DNA of 57,579 nt from Caenispirillum salinarum AK4 (GTDB lineage: Bacteria > Pseudomonadota > Alphaproteobacteria > Rhodospirillales > Rhodospirillaceae): NCBI RefSeq assembly GCF_000315795.1, contig NZ_ANHY01000009.1, positions 1 to 57,579 of the forward strand, given 5' to 3'. Under the pieces are notes generated by a model. The model made no database searches, had not been told where the DNA came from, and was given only the letters and a program-made list of their open reading frames with translations. This document shows, one piece after another, positions 1-12,004 of this stretch. The first letter of the stretch is position 1. Every line of letters begins with the position of its first letter. Both the position numbers and the translations under genes were made by a program.

Positions 1-2501
<2,501 letters not shown>

Positions 2502-2539
2502 GCCGCCACAATCCTTCTGCCCGAGTCGAAGCGACTCGC

Positions 2540-2574
2540 AAAACACCCCCGCCGGCTTCCGGCGGGGGTGTTTT
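2540..2574 (+). terminator. Strong Rho-independent terminator after pgm
   Basis: A perfect 15-bp inverted repeat, AAAACACCCCCGCCG against CGGCGGGGGTGTTTT with a 5-base loop. It is flanked by A and T runs on either side, so it could act in both directions. Confidence 0.92.
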
Positions 2575-2885
2575 CGGTGCGACTCGGCTTAATCCGGGGC
2601 GTTGGAGCGCATCGCCGGATGGCGTGCGACCAAGGCTCTACGACAACCCTTTTCGCGCCCGCCGGCCCAATATTTTGCGATCTGTGGATAAAACTGTGCA
2701 AGAACCTGTGCAGAGGGGTCAGGTTTAAGCAAGAGGAGGTAGGCTGGATCGGTGGTAGAGACATATCGAAGGAGGTAAAACCACCGCCTAGACCAAAGAA
2801 TGCCCCAATGAACTCACTTTTTTGTCACGGCGATGGAACCCACCGTGTTATCAAGGCCTCAGTCACGTTCTTGGGGTTTCGTGTC
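2575..2885. other. Gene-poor stretch with one consensus DnaA-box-like 9-mer
   Basis: I see no convincing gene here. The sequence is less GC-rich than its surroundings. It contains TGTGGATAA at 2683-2691, the exact reverse complement of the DnaA-box consensus TTATCCACA. Two AGGAGG-like runs are not followed by a start codon at a useful distance. A weak inverted repeat (CGGTGGT at 2750-2756, ACCACCG at 2780-2786) encloses one of them. Confidence 0.4.
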
Positions 2886-3083
2886 ATGCCGTTCGACTCA
2901 GTTCTCTATACAGCCGCCGACATCATGGTCGCCCCCGCCACCGGTCCCGACGGGGCGATCCTTGGATACCGCGTCACCACCATGGGCGGAGACGTCATCG
3001 CGGTCGTTCGCCACCGTGAGATCGCCATCGCCATCGCCGATGCGCAGCACCAGGAAGAGCGCCTTTCGCGCCATTTGCACTGA
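2886..3083 (+). CDS. Small hypothetical protein (65 residues)
   Basis: I do not recognise this product. It reads MPFDSVLYTAADIMVAPATG and continues with a hydrophilic, alternating pattern ending in a charged helix (QHQEERLSRHLH). There is no signal peptide or membrane segment. The composition resembles a small globular beta/alpha protein rather than a frame shadow. The frame is open back to 2568, but the upstream part has no clear start or ribosome-binding site. The ATG at 2886 lacks a convincing Shine-Dalgarno sequence, so both existence and start are uncertain. An 8-bp perfect inverted repeat overlaps its stop codon. Confidence 0.4.
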   Translation: MPFDSVLYTAADIMVAPATGPDGAILGYRVTTMGGDVIAVVRHREIAIAIADAQHQEERLSRHLH

Positions 3084-3095
3084 AACTTTTCAGTG
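3078..3095. repeat. Perfect inverted repeat across the stop of the 65-residue ORF
   Basis: CACTGAAA and TTTCAGTG are separated by only two bases. The spacing suits a protein-binding palindrome better than an RNA hairpin, and there is no following T-run. Confidence 0.5.
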
Positions 3096-3204
3096 ACCGC
3101 GTCGCGACTGTCGTAGCAGCCGCGGAGCTGCGATCCAAGCCGGACTCGCACTCTTACCACGCATGAACTGCCCTCTCGGGGCTCCTCAACGCCACAGCGC
3201 CGAC

Positions 3205-4248
3205 TCACTCCGCCCTTCGCACGAAGGCGGGGACGGGCAGTCGCGGCCCCGGCGGAGGGGCGGCAGGGCGGGCGTACCCGGTTCTCAGCACCATCTGCAC
3301 CGTGTCCCGCGGCGCCTTCAGAAGGGCCGCCACGCGATCGCGCACGGCTGGTTCCTCCAGCATCTGGCTCATGGGATGCAGGCCGATGCCGTGACGCACG
3401 CCCCGCAGGCCAAGCCGCTGATACCGTTGCCCGGCATCGATGAGCGCGGGCGCCGAGGCATCGGGCGTGAACACGACGAACCATCCGGCCCCCTCCTGCG
3501 CCTGTCGGGTGGCCAGCGCCGTGCCCTGTTTGCGGAAGCCGGACGACAGCACCGTCGCTGGGGTGAAGACGGCGTGGGCGAGCCATCGAAGCGGCGCCGG
3601 CATCTCCATGCTCTCCGGCGTCAGACCCGTGGGCCTGCGGGCTTCCTCGGAGCGGCGCCAGCGGATCCAGTGCGACAGTTCCTCCTGCGCATCGTCCCGG
3701 GCGGTCTGGTGGCGCGCGCCCTCGGCCGCCGCCTCGGCCAGCCCGTCGGCCTCGTGGGTGCCGCGGCCGATGAAGCGCACGTCGGGCATGTCGTCGAGCA
3801 GGTCCGCGACCACATCATCGGGCAGCGGGTCCGGCCGCAGGCCACGGCGCCGGGTGCGCCGCGCCCAAATGGCTTCAAGGCCTGCCGGGTCGTCGGCGCG
3901 CGGGCCGTCCACCACGGAAAGGCGCACCTCGGGCCCGGGCGCGACCTCCACCTCGCGGACCGCCAGCCCCAGCGCCGGTGCGGCGGTTTCCAGCGTTTCG
4001 AGAAAGGCGCCGAGCGAAATGACGGCCTCCCGATCCTCGGGGTCCACGGCAGGCAGGCGGCGGTCCGGCGCGATGTCGAGCGTCCAGTGCCGCGCATCCC
4101 GCAAGGTGACACGCCAGGGCTGGGCGTTGTGCCCGCTGGGCGCGCGGGCGGCGGTTTCCAGCAGGGACAGACGGGCGTCGTCGAGCCCCAGGGCCCCGGC
4201 GTCGGTCGCGGAAGGGGAGGCGGTGGGGAGGCGGGAAGTTGACGGCAT
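3205..4248 (-). CDS. Acg-family FMN-binding nitroreductase-like protein
   Basis: Predicted flavin-binding protein of the Acg/nitroreductase superfamily, 347 residues. The N-terminal signature LLETAARAPSGHNAQPWRV (about residues 28-46) is typical of the FMN-contacting part. The rest has the family's alpha/beta pattern, with LGLRGVRHGIGLHPMSQMLE near the C-terminus corresponding to the usual active-site lid. The substrate is not predictable. The ATG at 4248 was chosen over the open frame reaching 4512 because family homology starts there and GACGAGG lies just upstream. It stands alone, separated from the next minus-strand gene by a terminator. Confidence 0.82.
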   Translation of the reverse strand: MPSTSRLPTASPSATDAGALGLDDARLSLLETAARAPSGHNAQPWRVTLRDARHWTLDIAPDRRLPAVDPEDREAVISLGAFLETLETAAPALGLAVREVEVAPGPEVRLSVVDGPRADDPAGLEAIWARRTRRRGLRPDPLPDDVVADLLDDMPDVRFIGRGTHEADGLAEAAAEGARHQTARDDAQEELSHWIRWRRSEEARRPTGLTPESMEMPAPLRWLAHAVFTPATVLSSGFRKQGTALATRQAQEGAGWFVVFTPDASAPALIDAGQRYQRLGLRGVRHGIGLHPMSQMLEEPAVRDRVAALLKAPRDTVQMVLRTGYARPAAPPPGPRLPVPAFVRRAE

Positions 4249-4331
4249 GGCGGGCCTCGTCTCGCGGGGTGGCACTGCGTCCGCTCGGTCACGATGCCAT
4301 CCCTGACCGCGTCCGCCAACAGCGGCGCACG

Positions 4332-4360
4332 AAAAAGGCCGGCACCCATGAGTGCCGGCC
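4332..4360 (-). terminator. Rho-independent terminator after the small membrane protein gene
   Basis: On the minus strand, GGCCGGCAC and its complement form a stem with a short loop followed directly by TTTTT. It lies 70 bases after the stop of the small membrane protein gene. Confidence 0.8.
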
Positions 4361-4430
4361 CTGGCCGCGTCGCTCCCGCGGAGCCGAAGGCGTGTGCCGA
4401 GCACACGGTACGGCCCCGCGCGTATTCCCG

Positions 4431-4718
4431 TCAGGCGGCGAGCGCCCGCCGGTCGATCGACTTGTTCCGCCCCGCAACGGACATGGCCGTCCAGATCAGG
4501 CAGACCGGCCATGTGATCAGAAGCCCGAATCCCAGGGTGAACGTGCCGACGGCGAGGGTGACGACCAGCATGATGATCGCGCCGAGGATCGTCGCATAGA
4601 TCATGCCCAGCGGGCCGAACAGCAGGGTCAGCAGCAGCGCCATGCCCATGCTCTTTTTCTGGGACAGCAGGACCTGGGCCCGGATGGCGCGATCGCTCGC
4701 GCCCGCATCATTCGACAT
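4431..4718 (-). CDS. Small integral membrane protein, TM2-like
   Basis: A 95-residue protein with a short polar N-terminus (MSNDAGASDR...QKKS) and two to three hydrophobic segments, roughly residues 24-56 and 59-80. It ends in a basic, polar tail (GRNKSIDRRALAA). The FGPLGMIYATILGAI pattern resembles the glycine-containing hairpin of TM2-domain and related small membrane proteins. Function is unknown. The start at 4718 has AAGGGAAAGAAG just upstream. It is a single-gene unit between the suf operon and a terminator. Confidence 0.72.
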   Translation of the reverse strand: MSNDAGASDRAIRAQVLLSQKKSMGMALLLTLLFGPLGMIYATILGAIIMLVVTLAVGTFTLGFGLLITWPVCLIWTAMSVAGRNKSIDRRALAA

Positions 4719-4764
4719 ATCTTCTTTCCCTTCTTCCGCTGTCCCGCGACAGCGTCACGATCTC

Positions 4765-4789
4765 GTGCCCGCCTTTTCCAGGCGGGCAC
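4765..4789 (-). terminator. GC-rich hairpin downstream of sufA, possible end of the suf operon
   Basis: GTGCCCGCCT and AGGCGGGCAC form a perfect 10-bp stem with a 5-base loop, 76 bases after the sufA stop. There is no T-run on either side. It may be a 3'-end-stabilising hairpin or part of a Rho-dependent terminator rather than a classical intrinsic one. Confidence 0.45.
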
Positions 4790-4864
4790 CAGTAGTGATA
4801 AAGGGACAAGAAGAAAAGGGGAATAGGCCGAAGGGCATAAGCGCCTTCGAAGAAAGGACTCCGC

Positions 4865-5203
4865 TCAGCCGACCGAGAAGCTTTCGCCGCAACCGCAGCG
4901 CGCGGTCTCGTTCGGATTGGTGAAGGTGAAGCCGGACCGCAGTTTCCCTTCCTCGTAGTCCATGGTGGAGCCCAGCAGAAACATGAAGGCAGCGGGGTCG
5001 ATGAAGATCTTCACACCCTTGTCTTCGATCATGTCCTCGAACGGCTTCTTCTCCTCGGCGTATTCCACCACATAGGACATGCCGGAACATCCGGTGGTCT
5101 TGACGCCCACGCGCAGGCCCTCCACGGGCTTGTCCGACTTGGCGATCAGGGTCTTCACGCGATCGGCGGCGGCGTCGGTCAGGGTGAGGACCGGAGCGCT
5201 CAT
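4865..5203 (-). CDS. sufA: A-type iron-sulfur cluster carrier, SufA/IscA family
   Basis: Carries or delivers nascent Fe-S clusters made on the SufBCD scaffold to target apoproteins. The 112-residue product has the three cluster-binding cysteines of A-type carriers: Cys39 in GCSGMSY, and Cys103 and Cys105 in CGCGESF. The ATG at 5203 is preceded by TTTAGGAGAG. The longer in-frame start at 5245 would put the ribosome-binding site inside the gene. It is the last gene of the suf operon, 57 bases after the DUF59 gene. Confidence 0.95.
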   Translation of the reverse strand: MSAPVLTLTDAAADRVKTLIAKSDKPVEGLRVGVKTTGCSGMSYVVEYAEEKKPFEDMIEDKGVKIFIDPAAFMFLLGSTMDYEEGKLRSGFTFTNPNETARCGCGESFSVG

Positions 5204-5260
5204 GCCAACTCTCCTAAAACCAGGGTTCGTTCTCTCGTTGCCCACGATATGGGCCGCAAA

Positions 5261-5731
5261 TCAGAACATATCCAGGGCGATCTTGGCCTCGTCGCTCATG
5301 CGCTCGGGCGTCCAGGGCGGCTCCCAGGTCAGTTCGACGTGGACCTTGCCCACGTTGTCGACGGCGGCCACGGCCTCGGCCACCTCGCCCGGCATCTCGC
5401 CGGCGACGGGGCAGGCCGGGGCGGTCAGGGTCATGACCACCGAGACGTCGCCGTCGGGCTTGATGTCGACGTTGTAGATCAGGCCCAGGTCATAGATGTT
5501 GACCGGGATTTCCGGGTCGTAAACGGTGCGCAGGGCCTCGACGATCTGGTCGTCGGTGGCCGGCTGCGTGCCCTCGGGCAGCTTCTCGCCGGCGTCGGCC
5601 GACAGGTCGCCTTCCGGCGGCGGCGGCTCGGGAGCCATCATCGGGGGACGCATCACGCTCATGTCGCTTGCCTCGTTGTCCTGCTGCGGGTCCTGCGGTC
5701 GGTTCGGGGTCAGAATGAAGTCGCGGGTCAT
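5261..5731 (-). CDS. SUF-associated DUF59/MIP18-family Fe-S assembly protein
   Basis: A 156-residue protein. The proline-rich, low-complexity N-terminus (about residues 1-60) is followed by a DUF59 domain with VYDPEIPVNIYDLGLIY and MTLTAPACPVAGEMP, whose cysteine is the conserved one of the family. DUF59 proteins in SUF operons are thought to help Fe-S cluster transfer or maturation. Its ATG overlaps the sufS stop as ATGA, so it is translationally coupled. An internal ATG at residue 24 is a possible alternative start. It could be called sufT-like, but that name is used for a different subgroup. Confidence 0.9.
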   Translation of the reverse strand: MTRDFILTPNRPQDPQQDNEASDMSVMRPPMMAPEPPPPEGDLSADAGEKLPEGTQPATDDQIVEALRTVYDPEIPVNIYDLGLIYNVDIKPDGDVSVVMTLTAPACPVAGEMPGEVAEAVAAVDNVGKVHVELTWEPPWTPERMSDEAKIALDMF

Positions 5732-7005
5732 CCGAAAATCTTGCGCACGCTGCCAAGGCCCTTGATGAGCCGGTCGATGTCGTCACGGGTGTTGTACATG
5801 CCCAGCGACGCGCGGCCCATGGCCGGTACGCCGAAGCGCTCCATCACCGGCTGCGCACAGTGGTGGCCGGCGCGGATGCACACGCCGGACTGATCCAGGA
5901 TGGTGGCGATGTCGTGCGGATGGGCGCAGTCCATGGTGAAGCTCATCACCGCGCACTTGCCCGGCGTGGTGCCGTAGAGCGTCAGCCCCTCCACGCTGGC
6001 GAGCTGCTGCTGGGCGTAGTTGAGCAGGGCGTGCTCGTGCGCGGCGATCTTTTCCAGGCCCAGGGCCGAGACGTAGTCCATGGCCGCGCCCAGCGCAATG
6101 GCGGCGGAAATGGGCGGGGTGCCGGCCTCGAACTTGGCCGGCAGTTCGGCCCAGGTGGATTTCTCGAAGGTGACGGTGGCGATCATGTCGCCGCCGCCCT
6201 GCCAGGGGGGCATGGCGTCGAGCAGGGCTTCCTTGCCGTACAGGATGCCCACGCCGGTGGGGCCGTACAGCTTGTGACCGGAGAAGACATAGAAGTCGCA
6301 GTCCAGGTCCTGCACGTCGACGGGGATGTGCACGGCGCCTTGGCAGCCGTCGACCAGCACCCGCGCGCCGACGGCATGGGCGGCCTGGGTGATTTCCTTC
6401 ACCGGCAGGACGGTCCCCAGTACGTTGGAAACATGCGCCACCGAAACGATCTTGGTGCGCTCGGTCAGCAGGCCCTTGAACGCCTCCAGGTCGAAGGCGC
6501 CGTCGTCGGTGATGGGCACGACCTTCAGCACCAGCCCCTTCTCGTCGCGCAGCATCTGCCACGGCACGATGTTGGAGTGATGTTCCAGTTCCGAAATGAT
6601 GACCTCGTCACCCTCGGACAGGAAACTGCGACCGTAGGTGTTGGCGACCAGGTTGATGGCTTCCGTCGCGCCCTTGGTGAAGACCACCTCGCGGGTGCTC
6701 TCGGCGTTGATGAAGCGCCGGGCGATCTCGCGCGAACCCTCGTACAGGCTGGTGGACTTCTCCGACAGCGAGTAGGCGCCGCGGTGGACGTTGGCGTAGT
6801 CGTGCGTATAGAGGCTGGTAATCGCGTCTATCACCGCCTTGGGCTTCTGCGCGCTGGCGCCGCTGTCCAGGTAGGTGAGCGGCTTGCCGCGCACGGTCTG
6901 GGCCAGGATGGGGAAGTCGGCACGCACGGCCGCCACGTCGAAGCCGGGGGCCTCGGGCGCGATCGTTGCGGTTTCGGTACGGTCGACTGCATTCGCAGTT
7001 GTCAT
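5728..7005 (-). CDS. sufS: Cysteine desulfurase SufS
   Basis: PLP-dependent group II cysteine desulfurase that removes sulfur from cysteine and passes it, as a persulfide, to SufE and then to SufB. The product is 425 residues. The PLP lysine is Lys245 in FSGHKLYGPTG, the cofactor-stacking histidine is in ELEHHSN, and the catalytic cysteine is Cys383 in RAGHHCAQP. The RxGxHCA form with a short loop marks the SufS rather than the IscS type. It lies 24 bases after sufD and its stop overlaps the DUF59 start. Confidence 0.97.
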   Translation of the reverse strand: MTTANAVDRTETATIAPEAPGFDVAAVRADFPILAQTVRGKPLTYLDSGASAQKPKAVIDAITSLYTHDYANVHRGAYSLSEKSTSLYEGSREIARRFINAESTREVVFTKGATEAINLVANTYGRSFLSEGDEVIISELEHHSNIVPWQMLRDEKGLVLKVVPITDDGAFDLEAFKGLLTERTKIVSVAHVSNVLGTVLPVKEITQAAHAVGARVLVDGCQGAVHIPVDVQDLDCDFYVFSGHKLYGPTGVGILYGKEALLDAMPPWQGGGDMIATVTFEKSTWAELPAKFEAGTPPISAAIALGAAMDYVSALGLEKIAAHEHALLNYAQQQLASVEGLTLYGTTPGKCAVMSFTMDCAHPHDIATILDQSGVCIRAGHHCAQPVMERFGVPAMGRASLGMYNTRDDIDRLIKGLGSVRKIFG

Positions 7006-7029
7006 GGTTGCTCGTCCCCTAAACCTGTC

Positions 7030-8382
7030 TCAGCCCAGCGCCGGGTCGATGGTGTCGACCTGGCGGCGCTGCCAGCGATGGATGACCTCCTTGAAGGCCT
7101 CGCGGTTGGCCTCGCCGGGAATGCGCTCCACCACGTCGTCCAGGAAGCCCTCGATCAGCAGCATGCGCGCCGTCTCCGGGTCGATCCCGCGCGAGCGCAG
7201 GTAGAACAGCGCCACCGGGTCCAGTTCGCCGGTGGTGGCGCCGTGGCTGCACGTGACGTCGTCGGCGTAGATTTCCAGCTCGGGCTTGGTGTCGACCTCG
7301 GCCCCGCGCTCCAGCAGCAGCGCCTTGTGGAGCTGGTTGCCGTCGGTCTGCTGGGCCTCGCGGCGGACCAGGATCTTGCCCTGGAAGACGCCCTTGGCCT
7401 TGCCCGCCAGCACGCCCTTGTAGATTTCATTGGACGTGCACTCGGGCACGGCATGGTCGATGAAGCTGGTGGTGTCCATGTGCTGCGTGCCGGACGCGCC
7501 GTAGGCGCCGTTGAGGCGGCACTCGGCATGCCGGCCGGCCAGTTCCACCCGCAGGTCGTGGCGCGAGAGCTTTCCGCCCACCTGAAGCACGAAGCTGTCG
7601 TAGACGCCCTTGGCCTCCACCTTCACCGCCGTCGCCGCCACGTTGTAGGCCCTCTCCGGCAGGTTCTGGAGGATCTGATGGGTGAGCACCGCGTCCTGCG
7701 CCACATGGATTTCCGTCACCGCATTGCGCAGGCTCGGGGTGTCCGAGGTGGTGCCGATCCAGCTTTCCAGCACGGTCGCCACCGCACCGTTCTCCAGCAC
7801 CACCACGTTGCGCGGCTGGTGGGCGGTCGGCTCGTCTTCCGCAGCGCTCACCTGCACGATGTGCAGCGGCTTTTCCAGCGCCGTGCCGGTCTTGACCCGC
7901 ACGACGAAGCCGTCCTCCAGCGCGCCCTGGTTCAGGGCGGCGAAGGGCAGGTCGGCGGCATCCGCCAGGCGCCCGATGAAGGGCTCCACCGCGTGCGGCT
8001 CGGTCTCCAGCAGGGTGGCGAGGGTGGACACGGCGACACCCTTGGGCAGGGTGTCCAAGTCCGACATCTCGGCCGAGAAATGGCCGTTGACGAAGACCAG
8101 CACATGGGCGTCCAGTGTCAGTGCATCGCCGGCCGGAATGGTCTCCAGGCCGATTTCGTGCGCCGGGCGGGCCGGACGGAAGGGCACCTTCAGCATCTCG
8201 CGCAGGTTGGTGTACTTCCACTGCTCCACCTTCACCGTCGGCGCGCCGTGGGCCTGCCAGAGCTTGGCGCCTTCCTCGCGGGCGTGGCGCACCCAGGCGA
8301 TTTGGCCGCCGGGCAGGGCGGAGCCGGCGCCGGGCAGGGTGTCGCTCAAGGCGGCGGGGGTGATGGCGTTGGTCTCGGCCAT
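7030..8382 (-). CDS. sufD: Fe-S cluster assembly scaffold subunit SufD
   Basis: Partner of SufB in the SufBC2D scaffold where Fe-S clusters are built. The product is 450 residues. The right-handed beta-helix core and C-terminal motifs are typical of the family, for example SHGATTGELDPVALFYLRSR and the following IEGFLDDVVERI that contacts SufC. The ATG at 8382 follows GAGAGAGAC. An in-frame start at 8514 would run deep into sufC and gives only low-complexity sequence. It is third in the operon after sufB and sufC. Confidence 0.96.
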   Translation of the reverse strand: MAETNAITPAALSDTLPGAGSALPGGQIAWVRHAREEGAKLWQAHGAPTVKVEQWKYTNLREMLKVPFRPARPAHEIGLETIPAGDALTLDAHVLVFVNGHFSAEMSDLDTLPKGVAVSTLATLLETEPHAVEPFIGRLADAADLPFAALNQGALEDGFVVRVKTGTALEKPLHIVQVSAAEDEPTAHQPRNVVVLENGAVATVLESWIGTTSDTPSLRNAVTEIHVAQDAVLTHQILQNLPERAYNVAATAVKVEAKGVYDSFVLQVGGKLSRHDLRVELAGRHAECRLNGAYGASGTQHMDTTSFIDHAVPECTSNEIYKGVLAGKAKGVFQGKILVRREAQQTDGNQLHKALLLERGAEVDTKPELEIYADDVTCSHGATTGELDPVALFYLRSRGIDPETARMLLIEGFLDDVVERIPGEANREAFKEVIHRWQRRQVDTIDPALG

Positions 8383-8425
8383 GATGTCTCTCTCGTCCTT
8401 CGTCCTCGCGGCGCGCGGCGTGTGC

Positions 8426-9184
8426 TTACGCGGCCTGCTCGGTGAACTCGGCGTAGCCCTTCTCTTCCAGCTCCAGCGCCAGTTCCTTGCCGCCCGACTT
8501 GACGATGCGGCCACCGGCGAAAACGTGCACGTAGTCGGGCACGATGTAGTTGAGCAGGCGCTGGTAGTGGGTGATGACCAGGAAGCCCCGGTCCGGGCTG
8601 CGCATGGCGTTCACGCCGTCCGACACCACCTTCAGCGCGTCAATGTCGAGGCCCGAGTCCGTCTCGTCCAGGATGCAGAAGGCGGGCTCCAGCATGGACA
8701 TCTGCAGGGTCTCGGCGCGCTTCTTCTCGCCGCCGGAATAGCCCATGTTGACCGGGCGCTTGATCATCTCGTCGGGGATGTCCAGTTCCTTCTGCTTGGC
8801 GCGCAGCAGCTTGAGGAACTCCATGGGCTCGATCTCGCCCTCGCCACGGGCGCGGCGGCGGGCGTTGATGGCGGCCTTGAGGAACGTCGTGGTGCCGACG
8901 CCGGGGATCTCCACCGGGTACTGGAAGGCCAGGAAGATGCCCGCGACGGCGCGCTCGTCCGCCTCCATGTCGGCGATGTCCTTGCCGTTCAGCAGCACCT
9001 GGCCGCCGGTGACCTCGTAGCCCTCGCGCCCGGCGACGACGGCCGAGAGGGTCGACTTGCCCGCACCGTTGGGGCCCATCAGGGCGTGAACCTCGCCTGC
9101 GTTGATGGTCAGCGAGAGACCCTTGATGATCTCCTTGCCGTCGACGGAGGCGTGCAGGTCCTTGATCTCGATAAGCGGAGCCAT
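8426..9184 (-). CDS. sufC: Fe-S cluster assembly ATPase SufC
   Basis: ABC-type ATPase that powers conformational changes of SufB and SufD during cluster assembly; it is cytosolic, not a transporter. The 252-residue product has Walker [10 protein letters not shown] (about 37-45), the SufC-type signature YSGGEKKR, Walker [11 protein letters not shown] and switch histidine THYQR. Two starts are possible in ATGAAGAATATG. The second ATG at 9184 gives the usual MAPLIEI N-terminus and better spacing from the ribosome-binding site. Confidence 0.97.
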   Translation of the reverse strand: MAPLIEIKDLHASVDGKEIIKGLSLTINAGEVHALMGPNGAGKSTLSAVVAGREGYEVTGGQVLLNGKDIADMEADERAVAGIFLAFQYPVEIPGVGTTTFLKAAINARRRARGEGEIEPMEFLKLLRAKQKELDIPDEMIKRPVNMGYSGGEKKRAETLQMSMLEPAFCILDETDSGLDIDALKVVSDGVNAMRSPDRGFLVITHYQRLLNYIVPDYVHVFAGGRIVKSGGKELALELEEKGYAEFTEQAA

Positions 9185-9207
9185 ATTCTTCATTCCCGTC
9201 CGTGTGA

Positions 9208-10701
<1,494 letters not shown>

Positions 10702-10783
10702 GGCTGCTACGTCCCTTCAGAGTTCCAAGTGCTGGCGCGGTTCAAGCGCCGGTGTCGTTCGTCGATCGGGCGGGGCGGGCGGC

Positions 10784-11212
10784 CTATTGGGCCGGCACCC
10801 CGAACATGGGCTGGTCGGCCGCCATGTCGGCCAGGGAGACGGTGGCGAGCGCGCCGCGCACGGCGGTGTTCACCTGCGTCCAGTGGCCGTGCATGGGGCA
10901 CAGGCTCTCGATCCCGCATTCCTCCTCGGCCTCCTCCACGCAGGAGGTCAGCGCGATGGGGCCCTCCACGGCCTGGATCATGTCCGCCACCGTAATCACG
11001 CCGGGCTCGCGCCCCAGCGCATAGCCGCCGCCGGCCCCGCGGACCGAGGTGACCAGCCCGTCGCGCGTGAGCGTCTTCATGATCTTGGACACGGTGGGCA
11101 GCGGCACCCCGGTTTCGGCGGCGATCTGCTGCGCCGAGCGAACCGTGCGCTTGCGCGCCATGTCCACCAGAAGCACTACGGCGTAGTCGGTCATGCGGTT
11201 GATGCGAAACAT
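10784..11212 (-). CDS. Rrf2-family Fe-S-sensing regulator of the suf operon
   Basis: Winged-helix repressor that probably senses Fe-S status and controls the suf genes downstream. The 142-residue product begins MFRINRMTDYAVVLLVDMA, has the helix-turn-helix around residues 26-60, and the GAGGGYALGR wing. Three cysteines, Cys91, Cys99 and Cys105 (CVEEAEEECGIESLCPM), match the [2Fe-2S] ligand pattern of IscR/SUF-regulator relatives. It is the first gene of the operon and diverges from sufE across a 182-base gap with two matching palindromes. It may be named iscR or sufR in relatives, so I give no symbol. Confidence 0.93.
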   Translation of the reverse strand: MFRINRMTDYAVVLLVDMARKRTVRSAQQIAAETGVPLPTVSKIMKTLTRDGLVTSVRGAGGGYALGREPGVITVADMIQAVEGPIALTSCVEEAEEECGIESLCPMHGHWTQVNTAVRGALATVSLADMAADQPMFGVPAQ

Positions 11213-11262
11213 GCCGTTCCAGCCTTTCCCGGAGCCCGCCTTGCGGAAGCTCCTTGCATTAC

Positions 11263-11277
11263 GGACTAATTCGGTCC
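11263..11277. promoter_or_regulatory. IscR/Rrf2-like operator, copy 1
   Basis: GGACTAATTCGGTCC is a GGAC-N7-GTCC palindrome with an AT-rich centre. It resembles the GACT...AGTC core of class I IscR sites. It lies 51 bases upstream of the rrf2 start, in the divergent promoter region, where autoregulation of the suf operon would be expected. Confidence 0.55.
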
Positions 11278-11287
11278 CTTTTTAATA

Positions 11288-11302
11288 GGACCGCTCGGGT
11301 CC
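11288..11302. promoter_or_regulatory. IscR/Rrf2-like operator, copy 2
   Basis: GGACCGCTCGGGTCC repeats the GGAC-N7-GTCC pattern of copy 1, with 5-bp arms. The centre-to-centre distance is 25 bases, and TTTTTAATA lies between the copies. It could serve the rrf2 or the sufE promoter. Confidence 0.5.
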
Positions 11303-11394
11303 CATTTCAAGGGGAAACGCCGGTTCGCGGTTGAGGGTCGCGCCGTATTCCTTATGTTGGGCGCAACGACAGACGCATTCGGAGGATCAGTGGC

Positions 11395-11838
11395 ATGGCG
11401 GGGACGCCGCAGGAAACCATCGACGAACTGGCGGAAAACTTCGCGCTGTTCGACGAGATGGAGGACAAATACGGCTACATCGTCGACCTGGGCCGCCAGA
11501 TGGACGCCCTGCCGGATTCCGAGAAGGGCGACGAGACCAAGGTCACCGGCTGCATGAGCCAGGTGTGGATCAAGCCGACGGTCGACGACGGCGATCCGCC
11601 GCGCCTGCATTTCCGCGGCGACTCGGACGCCTTCATCGTGAAGGGCCTGATCGCCATCCTGCTGAAGGTCTATTCCGGCCGCACGGCCGAGGAAATCCTG
11701 TCCGTCGACCCGGCCGAGATGATGCACCGGCTGGAACTGGAAAACCACATCAGCCCCAACCGCCGCAATGGTCTGGTCAGCATGGTGGAGACCATTCGCA
11801 ATTACGCGAAGCGCCTGCGGGAGAAACAGGAGGCGTGA
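11395..11838 (+). CDS. sufE: Sulfur-acceptor protein SufE
   Basis: Accepts persulfide sulfur from SufS and transfers it to SufB. The product is 147 residues, near the usual size. The acceptor cysteine is Cys53 in VTGCMSQVW, followed by the conserved FRGDSDAFIVKGLIAILLKVYSG region and the ISPNRRNG loop. GAGGATCAGTGGC lies before the ATG. It is transcribed away from the suf operon, from the shared control region. Confidence 0.95.
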   Translation: MAGTPQETIDELAENFALFDEMEDKYGYIVDLGRQMDALPDSEKGDETKVTGCMSQVWIKPTVDDGDPPRLHFRGDSDAFIVKGLIAILLKVYSGRTAEEILSVDPAEMMHRLELENHISPNRRNGLVSMVETIRNYAKRLREKQEA

Positions 11839-11881
11839 GGCGGGCGGCCGCATTCCGGGGGGCAGGCGGCGTGCGTGAGCG

Positions 11882-11959
11882 CCTGCTTTCGCAGGGGCGA
11901 CGGTTTTTTAGGTTTTTGTTATAGAACAAAAATGTATTCGTCATTCCTGCGAAAGCAGG
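11882..11959. repeat. REP-doublet or MITE-like inverted repeat element
   Basis: Two 20-base arms, CCTGCTTTCGCAGGGGCGAC (11882-11901) and GTCATTCCTGCGAAAGCAGG (11940-11959), are inverted copies that differ only in the GGC/AAT triplet. Each arm is itself a CCTGC-TTTC-GCAGG palindrome. Between them is a smaller AT-rich palindrome, TTTTTGTT-ATAG-AACAAAAA (11913-11932). The right half matches a well-known alphaproteobacterial extragenic repeat (GTCATTCCTGCGAAAGCAGGAATCC) from memory. Confidence 0.7.
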
Positions 11960-12004
11960 AATCCGTAGACGCTGCAGGCCATCCTGCCGCGCTCTCCGAA
12001 TGAG

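Noticed and set aside
2683..2691. Replication origin suggested by the DnaA-box 9-mer
   Set aside because: Only one exact box, no cluster of boxes, no strong AT-rich unwinding element and no dnaA, parAB or hemE neighbour.
5860..8445. An 861-codon open frame antisense to sufS and sufD
   Set aside because: Shadow of two well-supported genes, with typical antisense composition.
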